DNA of 64,000 nucleotides from Acuticoccus sp. I52.16.1 (lineage in GTDB: Bacteria; Pseudomonadota; Alphaproteobacteria; Rhizobiales; Amorphaceae), in assembly GCF_022865125.1 (NCBI RefSeq), contig NZ_CP094828.1, positions 3,713,219 through 3,777,218 of the forward strand, read 5' to 3'. A program made the translations under genes and the position numbers. The stretch's first letter is position 1. Each line of letters starts with the position of its first letter. This document shows, piece by piece, positions 42,435 through 51,700 of the stretch. A model generated the notes under the pieces. That model ran no database searches, had not been told where the DNA came from, and worked only from the letters and a program-made list of their open reading frames with translations.

Positions 42435-43370
42435 TCAGTCCGGCAGGGGGATGTGCTCGTCCCGGTCGTCGGCCGGCAGGTCGAAGCGGCCCTTGCCCCA
42501 GTTCTGCGCCCGCCATTCGGCCTTGGCCGCTTCGATCCGCTCCTGCGAGGAGGCGACGAAGTTCCACCAGATATAACGCGGTCCGCCGAGCGTTGCGCCG
42601 CCGAGGATCATCAGCCGCGCGCCGCGTTCGCCGGCGGCGACGGTGATCCGGTCGCCGGGGCGAAAGACCATCATCTGCGAGGGGGCATAGTCCTGCCCCG
42701 CGACCGAGATCGAGCCGTCGACGATGTAGAGCCCGCGGTCCTCGTGATCGTCGGGCAGCGGCAGGCGGGCACCGGGCTCGAGCCGCACGTCGGCGTAGAA
42801 GGTCGGCGAGTGCATCGTCGCCGGCGCCGCTTCGCCGTAGGCGGTGCCGAGGATCAGCCGGACCGAGACGCCGCTGTCCTCGATGACGGGCAGCGTTTCC
42901 TTGCCGTGGTGCTCGAAGGAGGGGGCGATGTCCTCCTGCGCGTCGGGAAGGGCGAGCCAGGTCTGGATCCCGAACAGGCTGTTGGGGCCGGTCCGGGCGG
43001 CTGCGCTGGTGCGCTCCGAATGGGTGACGCCGCGCCCGGCCACCATCCAGTTCAGCGCCCCCGGCCGAATGATCTGGTCCGCCCCCGTGCTGTCGCGGTG
43101 ATGGAAGTCGCCGCGATACAGGTAGGTGACGGTGCCGATGCCGATATGCGGGTGCGGCCGCACGTCGACACCCTGGCCGGTCAGGAGTTCGGCCGGCCCG
43201 GCCTGGTCGAAGAAGATGAACGGGCCGACCATCTGGCGCTTCGGGGCCGGCAGGGCGCGCCGCACCTCGAATCCGCCGAGGTCACGCGCCCGCGGCACGA
43301 TGAGGGTCTCGATCGCGTCGAGGCCCACCTCGTCGGGACAGCCCGGTTCGATCGCTGGGTTCCAGCTCAT
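42435..43370 (-). CDS. Pirin family protein
   Basis: 311 residues. Bicupin with the pirin N-terminal metal site: RPHPHIGIGTVTYLYRGDF (two His), HHRDS and HSERT (His, Glu). The C-terminal pirin domain holds AGARLPLPDDHEDRGLYIVDG. Bacterial pirins bind Fe and have been linked to quercetinase activity, pyruvate dehydrogenase control and stress. Which applies here is not known. A second pirin gene lies upstream in the same direction, with a broken small gene between them. Confidence 0.92.
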   Translation of the reverse strand: MSWNPAIEPGCPDEVGLDAIETLIVPRARDLGGFEVRRALPAPKRQMVGPFIFFDQAGPAELLTGQGVDVRPHPHIGIGTVTYLYRGDFHHRDSTGADQIIRPGALNWMVAGRGVTHSERTSAAARTGPNSLFGIQTWLALPDAQEDIAPSFEHHGKETLPVIEDSGVSVRLILGTAYGEAAPATMHSPTFYADVRLEPGARLPLPDDHEDRGLYIVDGSISVAGQDYAPSQMMVFRPGDRITVAAGERGARLMILGGATLGGPRYIWWNFVASSQERIEAAKAEWRAQNWGKGRFDLPADDRDEHIPLPD

Positions 43371-43433
43371 GCGCTTTGATCCTCTCGAATAGTCCTTGGT
43401 GACGGGCTGGCGCGCGGGTGGCGCCGGCGGCGG

Positions 43434-43582
43434 TCAGGCGGCGGCGGCCGTCTCGGGATTGAAGCCGTCGAAGCTTTCGAACACGTCCATGAAGCCGGGG
43501 ACGGTCGCCTCGCGGCCCCAGTCGCGTTGCAGCTCGCAGTACATCTGCACGCGGCTGGGTTGCGGATGTCTTCGCTGGCCAT
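43434..43582 (-). pseudogene. Small gene with an apparent 1-base deletion
   Basis: From the ATG at 43582 (GGAG upstream) translation gives MASEDIRNP and then continues out of frame. In the next frame the sequence SRVQMYCELQRDWGREATVP, followed by GFMDVFESFDGFNPETAAAA and a stop (43434-43436), is clearly protein-like. The length of 149 bases is one short of a 50-codon gene. Adding one C in the CC of AACCCAGCC restores a continuous 49-residue protein (RNP-SRV). It is either a real frameshift, a programmed event or a sequencing error. It lies between the two pirin genes and 26 bases from a 13-G tract. Function unknown. Confidence 0.6.
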
Positions 43583-43607
43583 GGACGGCTCCGTTTCTCG
43601 ATGTGAT

Positions 43608-43620
43608 GGGGGGGGGGGGG
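43608..43620. repeat. 13-base G homopolymer
   Basis: An uninterrupted G run (C on the minus strand) between the stop of the second pirin gene and the start of the broken small gene. Such tracts are prone to slippage and can give phase variation when in promoters or genes. They are also a common sequencing weakness. Confidence 0.8.
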
Positions 43621-43629
43621 CGCGCCGCG

Positions 43630-44499
43630 TCAGGCCGTGGGCGTGACGAAGCGGCCGGCGTCGAAGTCTTCGGCGGCCTGGCGGATCTCGGCGTCGGTGT
43701 TCATCACGAACGGGCCGTAGCCGACGATCGGCTCGTCGATCGGTTCGCCCGTCAGGACGAGGAGCGTCGCAGCGCCGTCGGCGTGGATGTCGACATCGTG
43801 TCCGTCGCGGCCGAGCAGGATCACCTCGGCGGCGCCCGCCTCGTGCCCGTCTTCGACCGTCACGTGCCCGCTCAGGACGACGAGCATCGCGGTGTGACCC
43901 TTCGGCAGCTCGAGCGCCAGATCGGCGCCGGCCGTCAGGTCGAGGTCCCACACGTTGATCGGGGTGAAGGTCCGCGCCGGGCCCACCGCGCCGCGAAAGG
44001 CGCCGGCGATGATGCGGGCCTCGCCCGCGCCATGGGGGAGAGAGACGACCGGGATGTCCGCCTTGGGGAGCGCCTGGTAGCCGCCGGGGGCCATCTTGTG
44101 CCTGGCCGGGAGGTTCACCCACAGCTGCACCATGCGGAAGGGCCCGCCCGTCCTGGCGAAGCCCGGCGAGTGGCGCTCTTCGTGGACGATGCCGCCCGCG
44201 GCGGTCATCCACTGGACGTCGCCCGGGCCGATCACGCCGCCGTTGCCGGCCGAATCGCGATGCTCGACCTCGCCGTCGTAGACGATCGTGACGGTTTCGA
44301 ACCCGCGATGCGGATGCCGGCCGACGCCGCGCTGCTCATCCGTCGGCGCGAAGGTATGGGGCCCGGCATAGTCGAGCAGCAGGAACGGGCTGATGTGCGC
44401 GCCGAGCGTATTGTACGAGAAGAGCGAGCGGACGGGGAAGCCGTCACCCACCCAATGCTGCCGCTCGTTGCTGTAGCGACCCAGGATCTTCTTGGCCAT
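43630..44499 (-). CDS. Pirin family protein (second copy)
   Basis: 289 residues, ATG at 44499 with AGGACA upstream. It has the pirin metal motif GRHPHRGFETVTIVYDGEVEH and IVHEERHS, and the C-terminal domain with ARTFTPINVWDLDLTAG and GHTAMLVVLSGHVTVEDG. It is distinct from the neighbouring pirin (YhhW/YhaK-like ending YGPFVMNTDAEIRQA). It is divergent from a LysR gene that probably regulates it, and first in a likely pirin/small gene/pirin/DUF5996 series. Confidence 0.92.
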   Translation of the reverse strand: MAKKILGRYSNERQHWVGDGFPVRSLFSYNTLGAHISPFLLLDYAGPHTFAPTDEQRGVGRHPHRGFETVTIVYDGEVEHRDSAGNGGVIGPGDVQWMTAAGGIVHEERHSPGFARTGGPFRMVQLWVNLPARHKMAPGGYQALPKADIPVVSLPHGAGEARIIAGAFRGAVGPARTFTPINVWDLDLTAGADLALELPKGHTAMLVVLSGHVTVEDGHEAGAAEVILLGRDGHDVDIHADGAATLLVLTGEPIDEPIVGYGPFVMNTDAEIRQAAEDFDAGRFVTPTA

Positions 44500-44579
44500 G
44501 TGTGTCCTCGGAGCCCGCGCGTCTTGATGCCGACGCTTGCGAGACCGAGAGCTAATACTGCAACGATAGGCTAAAAAGA

Positions 44580-44592
44580 TTGCCGATGGCAA
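44580..44592. promoter_or_regulatory. TTGCC-GAT-GGCAA, LysR-type operator candidate
   Basis: A perfect 13-bp palindrome with the exact T-N11-A spacing of LysR boxes, located between the divergent pirin and LysR genes, 24 bp before the LysR start used here. It also argues against the in-frame ATG at 44586, which lies inside it. Confidence 0.6.
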
Positions 44593-44615
44593 CGCAGCGT
44601 CCTATCAGAGGGACG

Positions 44616-45557
44616 ATGCAGGACCTGAACGACCTCTATTATTTCGCGGCGGTCGTCGATCATGGCGGCTTCTCGGCGGCGGCACGCGCGCTCGGCGTGC
44701 AGAAGTCGAAGCTCAGCCGCCGTGTCCTGTCGCTGGAGGAGCGGCTCGGCGTGCGCCTGCTCAATCGTTCCTCGCGCCGCTTTTCGGTGACCGAGGTCGG
44801 CCGCGAGTTTCACGAGCGCTGCGTGGCGATGCTGGTCGAGGCGGAGGCGGCGGAGCAGGTGGTCGCCGAGGTGCAGGCCGAGCCCCGCGGCGTGGTGCGG
44901 ATGAGTTGTCCCTCGGCGCTATTGTCCTTTCAGTTCGCCGCGCTCGTCGCCCGCTTCATGATGCAGAACCCGCTGATCGAGGTGCATCTGGAGAGCACCA
45001 ACCGCCGCGTCGACGTCATCGCGGAGGGATTCGACCTGGCGATCCGCGTGCGTCTGCCGCCATTGGAGCCGAGCGACCTCGTCATGCGGCGGCTCGACGA
45101 GAGCAGCCAGTGCCTCGTCGCCGCGCCCGCGCTAGTCGACGGGACGGCGAAGACACCGGTCGACCTTTGCCGTCTGCCCAGCCTGGACCTCGGACCCCGC
45201 CACCGCGACCACGCCTGGGAGCTGCACCATGGCGACGGCCAGGTGGCGAGCGTTCCGCACACGCCGCGACTGATCACGGACGACATGTCGGCTCTGCGTC
45301 ATGCGGCGATCGCGGGCGTGGGGGCCGTGCAACTGCCGACCATCTTCATCTGGGAGGATGTGGCCGCCGGCCGCCTCGTCCACGTTCTGCCGGAATGGCG
45401 ACCGCGGGCCGGCATCGTCCACGCCGTCTTCCCGTCGCGCCGCGGGCTCCTGCCATCGGTGCGCGCACTGGTCGACTTTCTCGCCCGGGAGTGTGCCGTT
45501 CAGCGCTCCCGTGCCAACGTGTACGTGCGTTCTCAGCACGAGACGCCGGCCGATTGA
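44616..45557 (+). CDS. LysR-family transcriptional regulator
   Basis: 313 residues from the ATG at 44616, followed by MQDLNDLYYFAAVVDHGGFS, the usual LysR beginning. The helix-turn-helix is SAAARALGVQKSKLSRRVLSLEE. The effector domain resembles the large CrgA/DsdC-like group (VVRMSCPSALLSFQFAALVA, then DLAIRVRLPPLEPSDLVMRRL). It is divergent from the second pirin gene with 116 bp between starts. LysR/pirin pairs of this kind are common and usually give pirin induction. The signal is unknown. Confidence 0.9.
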   Translation: MQDLNDLYYFAAVVDHGGFSAAARALGVQKSKLSRRVLSLEERLGVRLLNRSSRRFSVTEVGREFHERCVAMLVEAEAAEQVVAEVQAEPRGVVRMSCPSALLSFQFAALVARFMMQNPLIEVHLESTNRRVDVIAEGFDLAIRVRLPPLEPSDLVMRRLDESSQCLVAAPALVDGTAKTPVDLCRLPSLDLGPRHRDHAWELHHGDGQVASVPHTPRLITDDMSALRHAAIAGVGAVQLPTIFIWEDVAAGRLVHVLPEWRPRAGIVHAVFPSRRGLLPSVRALVDFLARECAVQRSRANVYVRSQHETPAD

Positions 45558-45722
45558 CCGGCGCCGCCGGGCGAGCCGCGACGGCCGCCAGCGCCGCGAT
45601 TAGGGGCGTTTCATAGCCCTGACCTATATAATGACAAAAGATAATCGATTTGTCCTAACAGCCCAAATCGTAATTCTCGCCTCCGTTAAGGACCCGCTCG
45701 AGAGAGCAACTGGAGGCGATCC
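45558..45722 (+). promoter_or_regulatory. Leader region of the 2352-residue surface-protein gene
   Basis: 165 bp; the part from about 45610 is clearly A/T-rich. TATAAT occurs at 45627-45632, but no matching -35 box was found at standard spacing. A good GGAGG precedes the start at 45723. Confidence 0.35.
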
Positions 45723-48700
45723 ATGGCGCGCGTGTACGACGCAGTCGAACTGGGCACGACGACCGAGCTCAACATCCCCGGCATCGGCGGGGCCGAGGCC
45801 GATATCCTGAAGGTCGACGCGCTCGACCATGATCAGTCGTTGCGGATCCGTCCCGCGCTCGGCGGCGATCCGATCCGCGAGTGGGTGATCGGCTTCGACC
45901 TCTACGTCCCTTCGACCACGCAGAGCTGGATCGGCCTCGCCCAGCTCGGCCCCGATACCGACGACGGCGACATCTTCCTGCACGACAACAGCCTCGGCAA
46001 CGGGACGCTCGGCATCGGTATTTCCGGCCAGTATGACGGCGAAGTCGCGTTCGATACCTGGACGCGCATCGTGCTGGGCGTATCCGTCGTCGACGGCGAT
46101 ACGATCCTCACCAAATACATCGACGGCCAGCTCGTCGGCACGCAGAACGTCGGCGGGACCGACCGCTTCGAGATCACCCGCGAACTCGGCCTCACCCTCT
46201 TCACCGACGAGAGCAAGGAGACCGCGCCGCTCGCGGTGTCCGACGTCTTCTTCAGCACCGACACGGACGTCGAGGCGGTGGTCGCCGCCGGGGCGACCGC
46301 CGGTGCCGGCGGGTTCTTCGCCGAGCAACCGAGTGCCGGCGCCATCGAGATCGACTTCGCCGGCGCCGACGTGACGCCGCGCTACGGGGCCGCCAGCGTC
46401 GACCTCGAGGGCTTCGGCTTCGGCTCGCCCGAGCGGGTGGGGGAGAGCATCCTCGCCCACCCGTCGCAGCTCGGTATCGAGGGGCCGGGCGGCGAGGACA
46501 TCCCCGTCCTCGCCTTTTCCGCCTACACTGCGCGCGAGGGCATCTCCGTCACGATGCCCGACATCTCGCAGAAGGTGACGAGCTTCACCGCGGTGTGGGA
46601 CGTGCGCCTCGACGCCGTCACGGACGGGCGGGTCAGCCTGTTGCAGACCGCGTTCGCCAATGTCGGCGACGGCGATCTGTTCGTCGATTCCGACATGGGC
46701 CTCGGCCTCGACGGGGAGTATTCCGGCACCGTGCCGGTGGCGGAGTGGTCGCGCATCGCGATCACCGTCGAGGACCAGGGCGACGGGACGTCGACGCTCT
46801 CCAAGTACATCGACGGCGAGCTCGTCGGAACGCAGACCGTCGACACCGACCGCTTCACGCTGTCGCCGAACGAGAAGTTCTTCATTCTCTCCGACGCCGA
46901 CGGGGAGACCGGGACCGGCGCTCTCGCCCACTTCGGCCTGTCGCCGCTGCCGCTGAGCGCCGAGGAGGTCGCCGCGCTCGGCCCCGTCGACGGCGACGGC
47001 CCGTTCGACGAGCCCGAGCTGCTGCCCGGCCAGGTCGAGGTCGCTCCGGTCCAGCTGATGGAGGAAGGCCGCGGCGGCGTCGGCGGCTTCTATGCCAAGG
47101 ACACCGTCGCCACCGACGGGCTGACCTTCGAGACCAGCATGTCGTTCAAGATCATCGACGAGGTGGGCAAGAGCGCCGATGGCTTCGCGATGCGCATCGA
47201 CGGTCCGCGGAGCGGCAACTACCTCGGCGGCGGTGGCGGCAACATGGGCATCCCGGACGGTAACGTCCCGATCGTGTCGATCATCTTCGACCTGTTCGCC
47301 AACGACCCCGAGACGTCCGACAACGCGATGCGCATCGTGGTCGGTCACGGCGCGCGAGACGCGGGTGTCGTCTCCGTCACCGAGCTGCCGTTCCAGCTCG
47401 ACGGCGGCGAGACGCTGCACGCCTGGGTCGACTACGACGGCACGACCATGCGGGTCTACCTGAACGACGAGGACGTGAAGCCGTCCACGCCGCTGATGGA
47501 GACCGAGATCGACCTCGAGGCTGTCATCGGCGACACGGCCCGGTTCGGCGTCGCCGGTGCCACGGGGTGGGACACGACCACCCAGCGGATCACGTCCTTC
47601 GAGGTGTCCACGAATGCCGCGGGCGGTCCGGACGGCGAGCTGCTGTCGACCGCCACCGACCAGATCACGCTGGTCGGCTCGGCGGAGCGGCTCTATCCGC
47701 TGGTGCTGGACGAGGACGCGCCGCTGCAGATCGGCTTCGACGACCGCGAGCCGACCATCGAGTTCGGCTTCTCCAGCGTCGAGCTGACCGACGTGATCGC
47801 CGTCGCCGAGCCCATCAAGGACCTGCTCGTCACCCCGGACACGGCGAGCGCCACCTACGACCTCGCCACCGTCTTCGGCGCGGGCTCGCACGATTATTCG
47901 GTGACGAATTCGAACGGCGACGTCGTCGAGGCGACGATCGCCGACGGGGTCCTCTCGCTCGACTTCGGCGCGACCTACGACTACGCCGACCTCGTCGTCA
48001 CCGGGACCACCGCCGAGGGGGTGACGCTGACCGACAATGTGCGCGTGCGCGTCGCCGGCGAGAACGCCTACACCTTCGCCATCGTCCCCGATACGCAGGA
48101 CTACCCGAACGGCGACAGCGCCTCCCCGGAAGCCATGAACCAGATGTTCCAGTGGCTGGCGGACAACGCCGAGAACAAGGGCATCGGCTTCGTCTCCTCC
48201 GTCGGCGACATCGTCAACAACAACACCGACGCCGAGTGGGAGGTCGCCTTCGAGGCGTTCGACAACCTGCGCAAGGCCGGTGTCCCGTTCTCGGTGGTGC
48301 CCGGCAACCACGACATCGGCACCAACGGCAAGTCGGACGTGCGCGACACCGACAACATGAACGACGCCTTCTCCGTCACGTACATGTCACAAGATCCGAC
48401 CTACGGCGGCGGCTACGATCAGGAGCCCGACCGGATCGACAACAACTACCACCTCTACGACGCGCCGGACGGCACCGGCTGGATCATCCTGAACCTGGAG
48501 TTCGGCCAGCGCGACGACGTCATGCGCTGGGCCGACGACGTCCTCACCGAGCACGCCGACCGCAACGCGATCGTCATCGAGCACGCCTCCACCAACTTCG
48601 ACGGGCGCCTCGATGCGATCGGCGACGAGGTGGCGGCCGAGCCGGCCGGTTACGACTACGGCCTGCAGGACAGCGACGAGGGCGCCTGGGACGGCGAGAT

Positions 48701-51700
48701 GCTGTGGCGGGACGTCGTCTCGCGGCATTCCAACGTGGTGTTCACCTTCGGCGGCCACGTCTTCGGTGACGGTGCCGAGACGACGATCGACTCGAACGCC
48801 TACGGCTACGACGTCTACCAGATGCTGGTGAATTACCAGGGCGGCGTCTCGACCGAGATCACCGGGGCGGGCCTCTCCAGCCAGGGGGCCAACGGCGGCA
48901 ACGGCGCGATCCGCCTGGTGACGATCGACCCGGAGAACGACGCGGTCTACACCGAGACCTACTTCTCCGAACTCGACACCTACTTCACCGCCGTGCGCGG
49001 GTCCGAGGAGTTGGACCGCGACGGCCTGACCGGCCCCTACAAGGGCCACGAGGAGACCATCGAGAACGCCGGCATCGGCCAGCGTGACGCCGAGACGGTC
49101 GCCGAAGCCGGGGACGACCAGATCGTACGGGCACAGGCCGGCGCCGAGACGGCCGAGGTGACGCTCTCGGCCGCCTTCACCGTCGACCAGCAGAACGACG
49201 TCACCGCCTACGTCTGGCGCGATGGCGACGGCAACGTGGTCGCCCGCGGTCTGGAGCCGACCGTCGCGATGAAAGCCGGCGTCCATGACGTGACGCTCAC
49301 GGTCGAGACCGCGCACGGCGTGTCCTCGACCGACACGACGCGCGTCATCGTCGAGACCGACGCCACCTACTTCTCGGACGACTTCAACGACGGCGACGCC
49401 GCCGGCTGGAAGGCTCCCACCGACATCGACACCAGCGGCCTCCTCACCTTCGGGAGCGACGTCGAGCTCGGCCTGCCGGCGATCGAGGACGGGGTCGGCG
49501 CCAGCGCCGTCACGATCGGCGCCCTCGGTTCGTCCGAGGCCATCAAGGTGTCCGCCGACGGCGCGACGGGGGCTGTCGCGCAGTACACGCTGGTCTACGA
49601 CATCTACGTCGCCAGCGGGCAGGAGTCCGGCTACACCGCGCTCCTCCAGACCGACATGACCAACGCGAGTGACGCCGAGTTCTTCCTCAACGACAAGGGG
49701 GACGGCACCGCCGGTGTCGGCATCTCCGGCACCTATGAGGGCGCGTTCGCGTACGATGCGTGGAACCGGCTCGCGGTGACCTTCAGCGTCGTCGACGGCG
49801 CGCACGTCATGACGAAATATATCAACGGCGAGAAGGTCGGCACCCAGGTGGTCGACGACGACGTCAGCGACGGGTCGCGCTGGGCCTTCGACGCCGAGGA
49901 CGGCTTCTATATCCTTTCCGACGACAGCGACGAGACCAACGAGGTGTCGCTCGGCGCCTTCACCTTCGTCGACGGCGTGGCGACGGACGATGAGATCGCC
50001 GCGCTCGGCGGCGTGGATGCCGACGGGCCGGTCGACGGGATCGGCGGCTTCAGCACACAGTGGACCTTCGACGGTTCGCTGGACGCGGCCGACTACGGGC
50101 CCGGCTCCATGGAACTCGCCGGCATCCGCACCCTGAACACGCCGTTCGACGTGAAGGGCTCGGCCAACTCACGCGAGCAGGCGCCGGGCGTCGACGGGGT
50201 CGAAGGCGCGCTCTACGACCTGTCCGAGACCGCCGACAACGTCTTCGTGCGCGAGGGCGAGCTGATCGGCGACATGGTCCTGCAGACCACGATGATGTCG
50301 CTGTCCAATCATACGATGGGCGTCGTCTTCCGTTACGACGAGGTCAGCGGCGACCACTACCGCCTGCAGATCTCCAATGCCGACAACGTCCGCCAGCTCG
50401 TTCGCGTCGAGGACGGCGAAGAGACGGTGATCGCCGAAGAGGCCGGCGGCTACACCTTCTACGACGAGGTCGACGTGAAGATCACCGCCGAGGGCGGGGC
50501 GATCGGCGTGTCGCTGGACGGGGTGCAGCTCTTCGGCGGTATCGTCACGGACACCGACCCGCTGGCGGCCGGCACCGTCGGCTTCTACTCCTCCGACAAC
50601 GACGGCTCGATCTTCGACGACATCACCGTGCGAGCGCCGGGCGACGAGGCGGACGCCGGCGCCGACATCCGCGTCGTCGACTTCGACGGTGACGGCGTGG
50701 AGACGGTCCGCGTCGACGCCTCGATGTCGACCGGCTCCACCCCGGTCTTCACGCTCGAGGACGACCGACTCACCGGCGAGGTGCTGGTGCGCGAGTTCGC
50801 GGCGGGAGAGACCGCCGTCACCGTGACCGTGGGCGACGATCGCGACACGATGGTCGTCGACGTCGTCAGCGGCGAGCGGCTCGTCGTCGCCGAGACCTTC
50901 GACGACGGGTCGATGGACGGGTGGCTCATCGTCGACACCACCGAGTTCGACGGCGCGGGCAAGGCGGCCGAAGGCTCCGCCGACTGGGCCGTCGTCGACG
51001 GGGCGCTGGTGGAGCAGGAAGGCGCATATAGCCGCGAGCTGACTTGGGATTATGCCAGCACGTCGGACGTGTGGGAGCGAGGCTGGTCGCCTCATGGCGA
51101 CGGTGTCTACGCCCTGCACAAGGGGACCTATGCGCTCTACGAGGGCGACACCGCGCTCACCGACTATGCCATCGAGGCGGACGTCACCGCTCCCGAAGGC
51201 GAGGACGGCGGCGTCGGCTTCATGCTGAACTACGTCGATGCGGACAACTACTACAAGCTCGAGATCGACGCCCACGCCGACCTCGCGTCCCTCGTCGAGG
51301 TGGTGGACGGCTACGAGGCCTTCATCGGCCGCGTGCGCACCACTTACACGCCGGGCGACACCTTCCACCTCGCCGCGGAGAGCGTGGACGGGACCATGCA
51401 GGTCACCGTCGACGGGCATGAGCTCTTCGCCTACGACCTGGAGGCGCGGTACGCCGAAGCGGGTGCGGCGGGCGTCTACTCCTGGGGCGTCGCCGGCGCC
51501 ACGTTCGACAACGTCGCCATCATCGACCTCTCCGAGGCGGCGGCGCCCGCCGGCATCGTCGTCGACACGCTGCGCGACCGGGTGGCGGACGACGGCGTCA
51601 CCTCGCTGCGCGAGGCGGTGGCGCTGGCCAATGCGGCCGAGGGGGCGGACACGATCGTCTTCGACGCGGCACTCGCCGGCGGTACGATGGCGCTGCGCAA

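Noticed and set aside
45627-45632. TATAAT hexamer before the giant surface-protein gene as a firm promoter.
   Set aside because: No -35 element occurs at a 15-19 bp spacing. It is kept only as a remark on the leader region.
48745-48775. Loss of the final GHxH histidine in the metallophosphoesterase domain as a sign of inactivity.
   Set aside because: GHVxGDG is the normal form in this subfamily, and the other metal-ligand motifs (DTQ, GD, GNHD, EH) are present.
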